A program made the position numbers and the translations under genes. From contig NW_027554290.1 in the NCBI RefSeq assembly GCF_964340395.1, positions 62,001 through 126,000 on the forward strand: a DNA stretch of 64,000 bases, given 5' to 3'. The stretch is from Glandiceps talaboti. Its lineage: Eukaryota; Hemichordata; Enteropneusta; Spengelidae. The notes under the pieces were generated by a model. That model was not told the DNA's origin. It did not search any database and saw nothing but the letters and a program-made list of their open reading frames with translations. This document shows positions 42,150 to 56,925 of the stretch, one piece after another. The number at the start of each line of letters is the position of its first letter. Position 1 is the first letter of the stretch.

Positions 42150-45100
42150 GTAGATCATTATTTACCCAGGATAGGTAAACCATTTGTATAGTGTAACCTT
42201 GACTGTTGTAGATCATTATTTACTCAGGATAGGTAAAACATTTGTATAGTGTAACCTTGACTGTTGTAGATCATTATTTACCCAGGATAGGTAAACCATT
42301 TGTATAGTGTAACCTTGACTGTTGTAGATCATTATTTACCCAGGATAGGTAAAACATTTGTATAGTGTAACCTTGAATGTTGTAGATCATTATTTACTCA
42401 GGATAGGTAAAACATTTGTATAGTGTAACCTTGACTGTTGTAGATCATTATTTACTCAGGATAGGTAAAACATTTGTATAGTGTAACCTTGACTGTTGTA
42501 GATCATTATTTACCCAGGATAGGTAAAACATTTGTATAGTGTAACCTTGACTGTTGTACATCATTATTTACTCAGGATAGGTAAAACATTTGTATAGTGT
42601 AACCTTGACTGTTGTAGATCATTATTTACACAGGATAGGTAAAACATTTGTATAGTGTTAACTTTGACTGTTGTAGATCATTATTTACTCAGGATAGGTA
42701 AAACATTTGTATAGTGTAACCTTGACTGTTGTAGATCATTATTTTCCCAGGATAGGTAAAACATTTGTATAGTGTAACCTTGACTGTTGTAGATCATTAT
42801 TTACCCAGGATAGGTAAAACATTTGTATAGTGTAACCTTGACTGTTGTAGATCATTATTTACTCAGGATAGGTAAAACATTTGTATAGTGTAACCTTGAC
42901 TGTTGTAGATCATTATTTACTCAGGATAGGTAAAACATTTGCATAGTGTAACCTTGACTGTTGTAGATCATTATTTACTCAGGATAGGTAAACCATTTGT
43001 ATAGTGTAACCTTGACTGTTGTAGATCATTATTTACTCAGGATAGGTAAAACATTTGTATAGTGTAACCTTGACTGTTGTAGATCATTATGTACTCAGGA
43101 TAGGTAAACCATTTGTATAGTGTAACCTTGACTGTTGTAGATCATTATTTACACAGGATAGGTAAAACATTTGTATAGTGTAACCTTGACTGTTGTAGAT
43201 CATTATTTACTCAGGATAGGTAAAACATTTGTATAGTGTAACCTTGACTGTTGTACATCATTATTTACTCAGGATAGGTAAACCATTTGTATAGTGTACC
43301 CTTGACTGTTGTAGATCATTATTTACTCAGGATAGGTAAAACATTTGTATAGTGTAACCTTGACTGTTGTAGATCATTATTTACTCAGGATAGGTAAAAC
43401 ATTTGTATAGTGTAACCTTGACTGTTGTAGATCATTATTTACTCAGGATAGGTAAACCATTTGTATAGTGTAACCTTGACTGTTGTAGATCATTATTTAC
43501 TCAGGATAGGTAAACCATTTGTATAGTGTAACCTTGACTGTTGTAGATCATTATTTACTCAGGATAGGTAAACCATTTGTTTAGTGTAACCTTGACTGTT
43601 GTAGATCATTATTTACTCAGGATAGGTAAAACATTTGTATAGTGTAACCTTGACTGTTGTAGATCATTATTTACTCAGGATAGGTAAAACATTTGTATAG
43701 TGTAACCTAGACTGTTGTAGATCATTATTTACTCAGGATAGGTAAAACATTTGTATAGTGTAACCTTGACTGTTGTAGATCATTATGTACTCAGGATAGG
43801 TAAAACATTTGTATAGTGTAACCTTGACTGTTGTAGATCATTATTTACCCAGGATAGGTAAAACATTTTGTATAGTGTAACCTTGACTGTTGTAGATCAT
43901 TATTTACTCAGGATAGGTAAAACATTTGTATAGTGTAACCTTGACTGTTGTAGATCATTATTTACTCAGGATAGGTAAAACATTTGTATACTGTAACCTT
44001 GACTGTTGTAGATCATTATTTACTCAGGATAGGTAAAACATTTGTATACTGTAACCTTGACTGTTGTAGATCATTATTTACTCAGGATAGGTAAAACATT
44101 TGTATAGTGTAACCTTGACTGTTGTAGATCATTATTTACTCAGGATAGGTAAAACATTTGTATAGTGTAACCTTGACTGTTGTAGATCATTATTTACTCA
44201 GGATAGGTAAAACATTTGTATAGTGTAACCTTGACTGTTGTAGATCATTATTTACTCAGGATAGGTAAACCATTTGTATAGTGTAACCTTGACTGTTGTA
44301 GATCATTATTTACCCAGGATAGGTAAAACATTTGTATAGTGTAACCTTGACTGTTGTAGATCATTATTTACTCAGGATAGGTAAAACATTTGTATAGTGT
44401 AACCTTGACTGTTGTAGATCATTATTTACCCAGGATAGGTAAAACATTTGTATAGTGTAACCTTGACTGTTGTAGATCATTATTTACCCAGGATAGGTAA
44501 AACATTTGTATAGTGTAACCTTGACTGTTGTAGATCATTATTTACTCAGGATAGGTAAAACATTTGTATAGTGTAACCTTGACTGTTGTAGATCATTATT
44601 TACTCAGGATAGGTAAAACATTTGTATAGTGTAACCTTGACTGTTGTAGATCATTATTTACTCAGGATAGGTAAACCATTTGTATAGTGTAACCTTGACT
44701 GTTGTAGATCATTATTTACTCAGGATAGGTAAACCATTTGTATAGTGTAACCTTGACTGTTGTAGATCATTATGTACTCAGGATAGGTAAAACATTTGTA
44801 TAGTGTAACCTTGACTGTTGTAGATCATTATTTACTCAGGATAGGTAAAACATTAGTATAGTGTAACCTTGACTGTTGTACATCATTATTTACTCAGGAT
44901 AGGTAAAACATTTGTATAGTGTAACCTTGACTGTTGTAGATCATTATGTACTCAGGATAGGTAAACCATTTGTATAGTGTAACCTTGACTGTTGTAGATC
45001 ATTATTTACTCAGGATAGGTAAACCATTTGTATAGTGTAACCTTGACTGTTGTAGATCATTATTTACTCAGGATAGGTAAACCATTTGTATAGTGTAACC

Positions 45101-48100
45101 TTGACTGTTGTAGATCATTATTTTCCCAGGATAGGTAAAACATTTGTATAGTGTAACCTTGACTGTTGTAGATCATTATTTACCCAGGATAGGTAAAACA
45201 TTTGTATAGTGTAACCTTGACTGTTGTAGATCATTATTTACTCAGGATAGGTAAAACATTTGTATAGTGTAACCTTGACTGTTGTAGATCATTATTTACT
45301 CAGGATAGGTAAAACATTTGCATAGTGTAACCTTGACTGTTGTAGATCATTATTTACTCAGGATAGGTAAACCATTTGTATAGTGTAACCTTGACTGTTG
45401 TAGATCATTATTTACTCAGGATAGGTAAAACATTTGTATAGTGTAACCTTGACTGTTGTAGATCATTATGTACTCAGGATAGGTAAACCATTTGTATAGT
45501 GTAACCTTGACTGTTGTAGATCATTATTTACACAGGATAGGTAAAACATTTGTATAGTGTAACCTTGACTGTTGTAGATCATTATTTACTCAGGATAGGT
45601 AAAACATTTGTATAGTGTAACCTTGACTGTTGTACATCATTATTTACTCAGGATAGGTAAACCATTTGTATAGTGTACCCTTGACTGTTGTAGATCATTA
45701 TTTACTCAGGATAGGTAAAACATTTGTATAGTGTAACCTTGACTGTTGTAGATCATTATTTACTCAGGATAGGTAAAACATTTGTATAGTGTAACCTTGA
45801 CTGTTGTAGATCATTATTTACTCAGGATAGGTAAACCATTTGTATAGTGTAACCTTGACTGTTGTAGATCATTATTTACTCAGGATAGGTAAACCATTTG
45901 TATAGTGTAACCTTGACTGTTGTAGATCATTATTTACTCAGGATAGGTAAACCATTTGTTTAGTGTAACCTTGACTGTTGTAGATCATTATTTACTCAGG
46001 ATAGGTAAAACATTTGTATAGTGTAACCTTGACTGTTGTAGATCATTATTTACTCAGGATAGGTAAAACATTTGTATAGTGTAACCTAGACTGTTGTAGA
46101 TCATTATTTACTCAGGATAGGTAAAACATTTGTATAGTGTAACCTTGACTGTTGTAGATCATTATGTACTCAGGATAGGTAAAACATTTGTATAGTGTAA
46201 CCTTGACTGTTGTAGATCATTATTTACCCAGGATAGGTAAAACATTTTGTATAGTGTAACCTTGACTGTTGTAGATCATTATTTACTCAGGATAGGTAAA
46301 ACATTTGTATAGTGTAACCTTGACTGTTGTAGATCATTATTTACTCAGGATAGGTAAAACATTTGTATACTGTAACCTTGACTGTTGTAGATCATTATTT
46401 ACTCAGGATAGGTAAAACATTTGTATACTGTAACCTTGACTGTTGTAGATCATTATTTACTCAGGATAGGTAAAACATTTGTATAGTGTAACCTTGACTG
46501 TTGTAGATCATTATTTACTCAGGATAGGTAAAACATTTGTATAGTGTAACCTTGACTGTTGTAGATCATTATTTACTCAGGATAGGTAAAACATTTGTAT
46601 AGTGTAACCTTGACTGTTGTAGATCATTATTTACTCAGGATAGGTAAACCATTTGTATAGTGTAACCTTGACTGTTGTAGATCATTATTTACCCAGGATA
46701 GGTAAAACATTTGTATAGTGTAACCTTGACTGTTGTAGATCATTATTTACTCAGGATAGGTAAAACATTTGTATAGTGTAACCTTGACTGTTGTAGATCA
46801 TTATTTACCCAGGATAGGTAAAACATTTGTATAGTGTAACCTTGACTGTTGTAGATCATTATTTACCCAGGATAGGTAAAACATTTGTATAGTGTAACCT
46901 TGACTGTTGTAGATCATTATTTACTCAGGATAGGTAAAACATTTGTATAGTGTAACCTTGACTGTTGTAGATCATTATTTACTCAGGATAGGTAAAACAT
47001 TTGTATAGTGTAACCTTGACTGTTGTAGATCATTATTTACTCAGGATAGGTAAACCATTTGTATAGTGTAACCTTGACTGTTGTAGATCATTATTTACTC
47101 AGGATAGGTAAACCATTTGTATAGTGTAACCTTGACTGTTGTAGATCATTATGTACTCAGGATAGGTAAAACATTTGTATAGTGTAACCTTGACTGTTGT
47201 AGATCATTATTTACTCAGGATAGGTAAAACATTAGTATAGTGTAACCTTGACTGTTGTACATCATTATTTACTCAGGATAGGTAAAACATTTGTATAGTG
47301 TAACCTTGACTGTTGTAGATCATTATGTACTCAGGATAGGTAAACCATTTGTATAGTGTAACCTTGACTGTTGTAGATCATTATTTACTCAGGATAGGTA
47401 AACCATTTGTATAGTGTAACCTTGACTGTTGTAGATCATTATTTACTCAGGATAGGTAAACCATTTGTATAGTGTAACCTTGACTGTTGTAGATCATTAT
47501 TTACTCAGGATAGGTAAACCATTTGTTTAGTGTAACCTTGACTGTTGTAGATCATTATTTACTCAGGATAGGTAAAACATTTGTATAGTGTAACCTTGAC
47601 TGTTGTAGATCATTATTTACTCAGGATAGGTAAAACATTTGTATAGTGTAACCTTGACTGTTGTAGATCATTATTTACTCAGGATAGGTAAAACATTTGT
47701 ATAGTGTAACCTTGACTGTTGTAGATCATTATGTACTCAGGATAGGTAAAACATTTGTATAGTGTAACCTTGACTGTTGTAGATCATTATTTACCCAGGA
47801 TAGGTAAAACATTTTGTATAGTGTAACCTTGACTGTTGTAGATCATTATTTACTCAGGATAGGTAAAACATTTGTATAGTGTAACCTTGACTGTTGTAGA
47901 TCATTATTTACTCAGGATAGGTAAAACATTTGTATACTGTAACCTTGACTGTTGTAGATCATCATTTACTCAGGATAGGTAAAACATTTGTATACTGTAA
48001 CCTTGACTGTTGTAGATCATTATTTACTCAGGATAGGTAAAACATTTGTATAGTGTAACCTTGACTGTTGTAGATCATTATTTACTCAGGATAGGTAAAA

Positions 48101-51100
48101 CATTTGTATAGTGTAACCTTGACTGTTGTAGATCATTATTTACTCAGGATAGGTAAAACATTTGTATAGTGTAACCTTGACTGTTGTAGATCATTATTTA
48201 CTCAGGATAGGTAAACCATTTGTATAGTGTAACCTTGACTGTTGTAGATCATTATTTACCCAGGATAGGTAAAACATTTGTATAGTGTAACCTTGACTGT
48301 TGTAGATCATTATTTACTCAGGATAGGTAAAACATTTGTATAGTGTAACCTTGACTGTTGTAGATCATTATTTACCCAGGATAGGTAAAACATTTGTATA
48401 GTGTAACCTTGACTGTTGTAGATCATTATTTACCCAGGATAGGTAAAACATTTGTATAGTGTAACCTTGACTGTTGTAGATCATTATTTACTCAGGATAG
48501 GTAAAACATTTGTATAGTGTAACCTTGACTGTTGTAGATCATTATTTACTCAGGATAGGTAAAACATTTGTATAGTGTAACCTTGACTGTTGTAGATCAT
48601 TATTTACTCAGGATAGGTAAACCATTTGTATAGTGTAACCTTGACTGTTGTAGATCATTATTTACTCAGGATAGGTAAAACATTTGTATAGTGTAACCTT
48701 GACTGTTGCAGATCATTATGTACTCAGGATAGGTAAACCATTTGTATAGTGTAACCTTGACTGTTGTAGATCATTATTTACACAGGATAGGTAAAACATT
48801 TGTATAGTGTAACCTTGACTGTTGTAGATCATTATTTACTCAGGATAGGTAAAACATTAGTATAGTGTAACCTTGACTGTTGTACATCATTATTTACTCA
48901 GGATAGGTAAAACATTTGTATAGTGTAACCTTGACTGTTGTAGATCATTATGTACTCAGGATAGGTAAACCATTTGTATAGTGTAACCTTGACTGTTGTA
49001 GATCATTATTTACTCAGGATAGGTAAACCATTTGTATAGTGTAACCTTGACTGTTGTAGATCATTATTTACTCAGGATAGGTAAACCATTTGTATAGTGT
49101 AACCTTGACTGTTGTAGATCATTATTTACTCAGGATAGGTAAAACATTTGTATAGTGTAACCTTGACTGTTGTAGATCATTATTTACTCAGGATAGGTAA
49201 AACATTTGCATAGTGTAACCTTGACTGTTGTAGATCATTATTTACTCAGGATAGGTAAACCATTTGTATAGTGTAACCTTGACTGTTGTAGATCATTATT
49301 TACCCAGGATAGGTAAACCATTTGTATAGTGTAACCTTGACTGTTGTAGATCATTATTTACTCAGGATAGGTAAAACATTTGTATAGTGTAACCTTGACT
49401 GTTGTAGATCATTATTTACCCAGGATAGGTAAACCATTTGTATAGTGTAACCTTGACTGTTGTAGATCATTATTTACCCAGGATAGGTAAAACATTTGTA
49501 TAGTGTAACCTTGAATGTTGTAGATCATTATTTACTCAGGATAGGTAAAACATTTGTATAGTGTAACCTTGACTGTTGTAGATCATTATTTACTCAGGAT
49601 AGGTAAAACATTTGTATAGTGTAACCTTGACTGTTGTAGATCATTATTTACCCAGGATAGGTAAAACATTTGTACAGTGTAACCTTGACTGTTGTACATC
49701 ATTATTTACTCAGGATAGGTAAAACATTTGTATAGTGTAACCTTGACTGTTGTAGATCATTATTTACACAGGATAGGTAAAACATTTGTATAGTGTTAAC
49801 TTTGACTGTTGTAGATCATTATTTACTCAGGATAGGTAAAACATTTGTATAGTGTAACCTTGACTGTTGTAGATCATTATTTTCCCAGGATAGGTAAAAC
49901 ATTTGTATAGTGTAACCTTGACTGTTGTAGATCATTATTTACCCAGGATAGGTAAAACATTTGTATAGTGTAACCTTGACTGTTGTAGATCATTATTTAC
50001 TCAGGATAGGTAAAACATTTGTATAGTGTAACCTTGACTGTTGTAGATCATTATTTACTCAGGATAGGTAAAACATTTGCATAGTGTAACCTTGACTGTT
50101 GTAGATCATTATTTACTCAGGATAGGTAAACCATTTGTATAGTGTAACCTTGACTGTTGTAGATCATTATTTACTCAGGATAGGTAAAACATTTGTATAG
50201 TGTAACCTTGACTGTTGTAGATCATTATGTACTCAGGATAGGTAAACCATTTGTATAGTGTAACCTTGACTGTTGTAGATCATTATTTACACAGGATAGG
50301 TAAAACATTTGTATAGTGTAACCTTGACTGTTGTAGATCATTATTTACTCAGGATAGGTAAAACATTTGTATAGTGTAACCTTGACTGTTGTACATCATT
50401 ATTTACTCAGGATAGGTAAACCATTTGTATAGTGTACCCTTGACTGTTGTAGATCATTATTTACTCAGGATAGGTAAAACATTTGTATAGTGTAACCTTG
50501 ACTGTTGTAGATCATTATTTACTCAGGATAGGTAAAACATTTGTATAGTGTAACCTTGACTGTTGTAGATCATTATTTACTCAGGATAGGTAAACCATTT
50601 GTATAGTGTAACCTTGACTGTTGTAGATCATTATTTACTCAGGATAGGTAAACCATTTGTATAGTGTAACCTTGACTGTTGTAGATCATTATTTACTCAG
50701 GATAGGTAAACCATTTGTTTAGTGTAACCTTGACTGTTGTAGATCATTATTTACTCAGGATAGGTAAAACATTTGTATAGTGTAACCTTGACTGTTGTAG
50801 ATCATTATTTACTCAGGATAGGTAAAACATTTGTATAGTGTAACCTAGACTGTTGTAGATCATTATTTACTCAGGATAGGTAAAACATTTGTATAGTGTA
50901 ACCTTGACTGTTGTAGATCATTATGTACTCAGGATAGGTAAAACATTTGTATAGTGTAACCTTGACTGTTGTAGATCATTATTTACCCAGGATAGGTAAA
51001 ACATTTTGTATAGTGTAACCTTGACTGTTGTAGATCATTATTTACTCAGGATAGGTAAAACATTTGTATAGTGTAACCTTGACTGTTGTAGATCATTATT

Positions 51101-54100
51101 TACTCAGGATAGGTAAAACATTTGTATACTGTAACCTTGACTGTTGTAGATCATTATTTACTCAGGATAGGTAAAACATTTGTATACTGTAACCTTGACT
51201 GTTGTAGATCATTATTTACTCAGGATAGGTAAAACATTTGTATAGTGTAACCTTGACTGTTGTAGATCATTATTTACTCAGGATAGGTAAAACATTTGTA
51301 TAGTGTAACCTTGACTGTTGTAGATCATTATTTACTCAGGATAGGTAAAACATTTGTATAGTGTAACCTTGACTGTTGTAGATCATTATTTACTCAGGAT
51401 AGGTAAACCATTTGTATAGTGTAACCTTGACTGTTGTAGATCATTATTTACCCAGGATAGGTAAAACATTTGTATAGTGTAACCTTGACTGTTGTAGATC
51501 ATTATTTACTCAGGATAGGTAAAACATTTGTATAGTGTAACCTTGACTGTTGTAGATCATTATTTACCCAGGATAGGTAAAACATTTGTATAGTGTAACC
51601 TTGACTGTTGTAGATCATTATTTACCCAGGATAGGTAAAACATTTGTATAGTGTAACCTTGACTGTTGTAGATCATTATTTACTCAGGATAGGTAAAACA
51701 TTTGTATAGTGTAACCTTGACTGTTGTAGATCATTATTTACTCAGGATAGGTAAAACATTTGTATAGTGTAACCTTGACTGTTGTAGATCATTATTTACT
51801 CAGGATAGGTAAACCATTTGTATAGTGTAACCTTGACTGTTGTAGATCATTATTTACTCAGGATAGGTAAACCATTTGTATAGTGTAACCTTGACTGTTG
51901 TAGATCATTATGTACTCAGGATAGGTAAAACATTTGTATAGTGTAACCTTGACTGTTGTAGATCATTATTTACTCAGGATAGGTAAAACATTAGTATAGT
52001 GTAACCTTGACTGTTGTACATCATTATTTACTCAGGATAGGTAAAACATTTGTATAGTGTAACCTTGACTGTTGTAGATCATTATGTACTCAGGATAGGT
52101 AAACCATTTGTATAGTGTAACCTTGACTGTTGTAGATCATTATTTACTCAGGATAGGTAAACCATTTGTATAGTGTAACCTTGACTGTTGTAGATCATTA
52201 TTTACTCAGGATAGGTAAACCATTTGTATAGTGTAACCTTGACTGTTGTAGATCATTATTTACTCAGGATAGGTAAACCATTTGTTTAGTGTAACCTTGA
52301 CTGTTGTAGATCATTATTTACTCAGGATAGGTAAAACATTTGTATAGTGTAACCTTGACTGTTGTAGATCATTATTTACTCAGGATAGGTAAAACATTTG
52401 TATAGTGTAACCTTGACTGTTGTAGATCATTATTTACTCAGGATAGGTAAAACATTTGTATAGTGTAACCTTGACTGTTGTAGATCATTATGTACTCAGG
52501 ATAGGTAAAACATTTGTATAGTGTAACCTTGACTGTTGTAGATCATTATTTACCCAGGATAGGTAAAACATTTTGTATAGTGTAACCTTGACTGTTGTAG
52601 ATCATTATTTACTCAGGATAGGTAAAACATTTGTATAGTGTAACCTTGACTGTTGTAGATCATTATTTACTCAGGATAGGTAAAACATTTGTATACTGTA
52701 ACCTTGACTGTTGTAGATCATCATTTACTCAGGATAGGTAAAACATTTGTATACTGTAACCTTGACTGTTGTAGATCATTATTTACTCAGGATAGGTAAA
52801 ACATTTGTATAGTGTAACCTTGACTGTTGTAGATCATTATTTACTCAGGATAGGTAAAACATTTGTATAGTGTAACCTTGACTGTTGTAGATCATTATTT
52901 ACTCAGGATAGGTAAAACATTTGTATAGTGTAACCTTGACTGTTGTAGATCATTATTTACTCAGGATAGGTAAACCATTTGTATAGTGTAACCTTGACTG
53001 TTGTAGATCATTATTTACCCAGGATAGGTAAAACATTTGTATAGTGTAACCTTGACTGTTGTAGATCATTATTTACTCAGGATAGGTAAAACATTTGTAT
53101 AGTGTAACCTTGACTGTTGTAGATCATTATTTACCCAGGATAGGTAAAACATTTGTATAGTGTAACCTTGACTGTTGTAGATCATTATTTACCCAGGATA
53201 GGTAAAACATTTGTATAGTGTAACCTTGACTGTTGTAGATCATTATTTACTCAGGATAGGTAAAACATTTGTATAGTGTAACCTTGACTGTTGTAGATCA
53301 TTATTTACTCAGGATAGGTAAAACATTTGTATAGTGTAACCTTGACTGTTGTAGATCATTATTTACTCAGGATAGGTAAACCATTTGTATAGTGTAACCT
53401 TGACTGTTGTAGATCATTATTTACTCAGGATAGGTAAAACATTTGTATAGTGTAACCTTGACTGTTGCAGATCATTATGTACTCAGGATAGGTAAACCAT
53501 TTGTATAGTGTAACCTTGACTGTTGTAGATCATTATTTACACAGGATAGGTAAAACATTTGTATAGTGTAACCTTGACTGTTGTAGATCATTATTTACTC
53601 AGGATAGGTAAAACATTAGTATAGTGTAACCTTGACTGTTGTACATCATTATTTACTCAGGATAGGTAAAACATTTGTATAGTGTAACCTTGACTGTTGT
53701 AGATCATTATGTACTCAGGATAGGTAAACCATTTGTATAGTGTAACCTTGACTGTTGTAGATCATTATTTACTCAGGATAGGTAAACCATTTGTATAGTG
53801 TAACCTTGACTGTTGTAGATCATTATTTACTCAGGATAGGTAAACCATTTGTATAGTGTAACCTTGACTGTTGTAGATCATTATTTACTCAGGATAGGTA
53901 AAACATTTGTATAGTGTAACCTTGACTGTTGTAGATCATTATTTACTCAGGATAGGTAAAACATTTGCATAGTGTAACCTTGACTGTTGTAGATCATTAT
54001 TTACTCAGGATAGGTAAACCATTTGTATAGTGTAACCTTGACTGTTGTAGATCATTATTTACTCAGGATAGGTAAAACATTTGTATAGTGTAACCTTGAC

Positions 54101-56925
54101 TGTTGTAGATCATTATGTACTCAGGATAGGTAAACCATTTGTATAGTGTAACCTTGACTGTTGTAGATCATTATTTACACAGGATAGGTAAAACATTTGT
54201 ATAGTGTAACCTTGACTGTTGTAGATCATTATTTACCCAGGATAGGTAAAACATTTGTATAGTGTAACCTTGACTGTTGTACATCATTATTTACTCAGGA
54301 TAGGTAAAACATTTGTATAGTGTAACCTTGACTGTTGTAGATCATTATTTACTCAGGATAGGTAAAACATTTGTATAGTGTAACCTTGACTGTTGTAGAT
54401 CATTATTTACTCAGGATAGGTAAAACATTTGTATAGTGTAACCTTGACTGTTGTAGATCATTATTTACCCAGGATAGGTAAAACATTTGTATAGTGTAAC
54501 CTTGACTGTTGTAGATCATTATTTACCCAGGATAGGTAAAACATTTGTATAGTGTAACCTTGACTGTTGTAGATCATTATTTACTCAGGATAGGTAAAAC
54601 ATTTGTATAGTGTAACCTTGACTGTTGTAGATCATTATTTACTCAGGATAGGTAAAACATTTGTATAGTGTAACCTTGACTGTTGTAGATCATTATTTAC
54701 TCAGGATAGGTAAACCATTTGTATAGTGTAACCTTGACTGTTGTAGATCATTATTTACTCAGGATAGGTAAAACATTTGTATAGTGTAACCTTGACTGTT
54801 GCAGATCATTATGTACTCAGGATAGGTAAACCATTTGTATAGTGTAACCTTGACTGTTGTAGATCATTATTTACACAGGATAGGTAAAACATTTGTATAG
54901 TGTAACCTTGACTGTTGTAGATCATTATTTACTCAGGATAGGTAAAACATTAGTATAGTGTAACCTTGACTGTTGTACATCATTATTTACTCAGGATAGG
55001 TAAAACATTTGTATAGTGTAACCTTGACTGTTGTAGATCATTATGTACTCAGGATAGGTAAACCATTTGTATAGTGTAACCTTGACTGTTGTAGATCATT
55101 ATTTACTCAGGATAGGTAAACCATTTGTATAGTGTAACCTTGACTGTTGTAGATCATTATTTACTCAGGATAGGTAAACCATTTGTATAGTGTAATCTTG
55201 ACTGTTGTAGATCATTATTTACTCAGGATAGGTAAAACATTTGTATAGTGTAACCTTGACTGTTGTAGATCATTATTTACTCAGGATAGGTAAAACATTT
55301 GCATAGTGTAACCTTGACTGTTGTAGATCATTATTTACTCAGGATAGGTAAACCATTTGTATAGTGTAACCTTGACTGTTGTAGATCATTATTTACTCAG
55401 GATAGGTAAAACATTTGTATAGTGTAACCTTGACTGTTGTAGATCATTATGTACTCAGGATAGGTAAACCATTTATATAGTGTAACCTTGACTGTTGTAG
55501 ATCATTATTTACACAGGATAGGTAAAACATTTGTATAGTGTAACCTTGACTGTTGTAGATCATTATTTACTCAGGATAGGTAAAACATTTGTATAGTGTA
55601 ACCTTGACTGTTGTACATCATTATTTACTCAGGATAGGTAAACCATTTGTATAGTGTACCCTTGACTGTTGTAGATCATTATTTACTCAGGATAGGTAAA
55701 ACATTTGTATAGTGTAACCTTGACTGTTGTAGATCATTATTTACTCAGGATAGGTAAAACATTTGTATAGTGTAACCTTGACTGTTGTAGATCATTATTT
55801 ACTCAGGATAGGTAAAACATTTGTATAGTGTAACCTTGACTGTTGTAGATCATTATTTACTCAGGATAGGTAAACCATTTGTATAGTGTAACCTTGACTG
55901 TTGTAGATCATTATTTACTCAGGATAGGTAAAACATTTGTATAGTGTAACCTTGACTGTTGTAGATCATTATTTACTCTGGATAGGTAAACCATTTGTAT
56001 AGTGTAACCATGACTGTTCTAGATCATTATTTACTCAGGATAGGTAAAACATTTGTATAGTGTAACCTTGACTGTTGTAGATCATTATTTACTCAGGATA
56101 GGTAAACCATTTGTATAGTGTAACCTTGACTGTTGTAGATCATTATTTACTCAGGATAGGTAAAACATTTGTATAGTGTAACCTTGACTGTTGTAGATCA
56201 TTATTTACTCAGGATAGGTAAACCATTTGTATAGTGTAACCTTGACTGTTGTAGATCATTATTTACTCAGGATAGGTAAAACATTTGTATAGTGTAACCT
56301 TGACTGTTGTAGATCATTATTTACTCAGGATAGGTAAAACATTTGTATAGTGTAACCTTGACTGTTGTAGATCATTATTTACTCAGGATAGGTAAAACAT
56401 TTGTATAGTGTAACCTTGACTGTTGTAGATCATTATTTACTCAGGATAGGTAAAACATTTGTATAGTGTAACCTTGACTGTTGTAGATCATTATGTACTC
56501 AGGATAGGTAAAACATTTGTATAGTGTAACCTTGACTGTTGTAGATCATTATTTACTCAGGATAGGTAAACCATTTGTATAGTGTAACCTTGACTGTTGT
56601 AGATCATTATGTACTCAGGATAGGTAAAACATTTGTATAGTGTAACCTTGACTGTTGTAGATCATTATGTACTCAGGATAGGTAAAACATTTGTATAGTG
56701 TAACCTTGACTGTTGTAGATCATTATGTACTCAGGATAGGTAAAACATTTGTATAGTGTAACCTTGACTGTTGTAGATCATTATTTACTCAGGATAGGTA
56801 AAACATTTGTATACTGTAACCTTGACTGTTGTAGATCATTATTTACTCAGGATAGGTAAACCATTTGTATAGTGTAACCTTGACTGTTGTAGATCATTAT
56901 TTACTCAGGATAGGTAAACCATTTG
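42150..56925 (+). repeat. Array domain C: 41/82/123-monomer blocks, no GACT marker
   Basis: After 41370 the GACT-insertion monomer is absent and other variants dominate (TTATGTACTC, TTTACACAGG, ATTTTCCCAG, CATTAGTATAG). ATTTTCCCAG lies at 42741, 45120 and 49879, and GTTTAGTG at 43581, 45960 and 50719. Both give shifts of 2379 and then 4759 bp (41 and 82 monomers). TTGAATG at 42373 and 49511 gives the sum, 7138 bp. A 1334-bp shift (23 monomers) links GCAGATC at 53467 and 54801. The last 1 kb before the gene is simpler and carries slightly more private changes (55979, 56010 and 56019). Confidence 0.8.

Larger units (their letters stand above)
1..56925 (+). repeat. 58-bp tandem minisatellite, about 980 copies
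   Basis: A single head-to-tail array of a 58-bp monomer that begins ATTATTTACTCAGGATAGG and ends CTTGACTGTTGTAGATC. The monomer is about 31% G+C, has stops in all six frames and yields no long ORF, so it is non-coding. Every copy has the same orientation. Most copies differ from the consensus at zero to two sites. The recurring differences are A or C in the GTAAAAC/GTAAACC step, TATAG or TATAC, GTAGATC or GTACATC/GTATATC/GCAGATC, and TTTACTC with T to C, T to A or TTT to TGT changes. Rare length variants are +4 (GACT inserted after CATTT), +1 (CATTTTG), +1 (GTTAACTTTG) and +1 (GTAAGATC). Counting between these markers gives about 980 monomers. The array runs off the left edge and stops part-way through a monomer at 56925. 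It appears to lie inside an intron, because a coding exon starts 17 nt later. The unit does not match any named satellite that I know. Confidence 0.98.

Noticed and set aside
1-56925. CRISPR array
   Set aside because: The 58-bp units are contiguous with no unique spacers, and the setting is eukaryotic with introns.
1-56925. Centromere
   Set aside because: The block structure resembles centromeric satellite, but a gene with intact exons adjoins the array and nothing else supports centromere function. It cannot be excluded from sequence alone.
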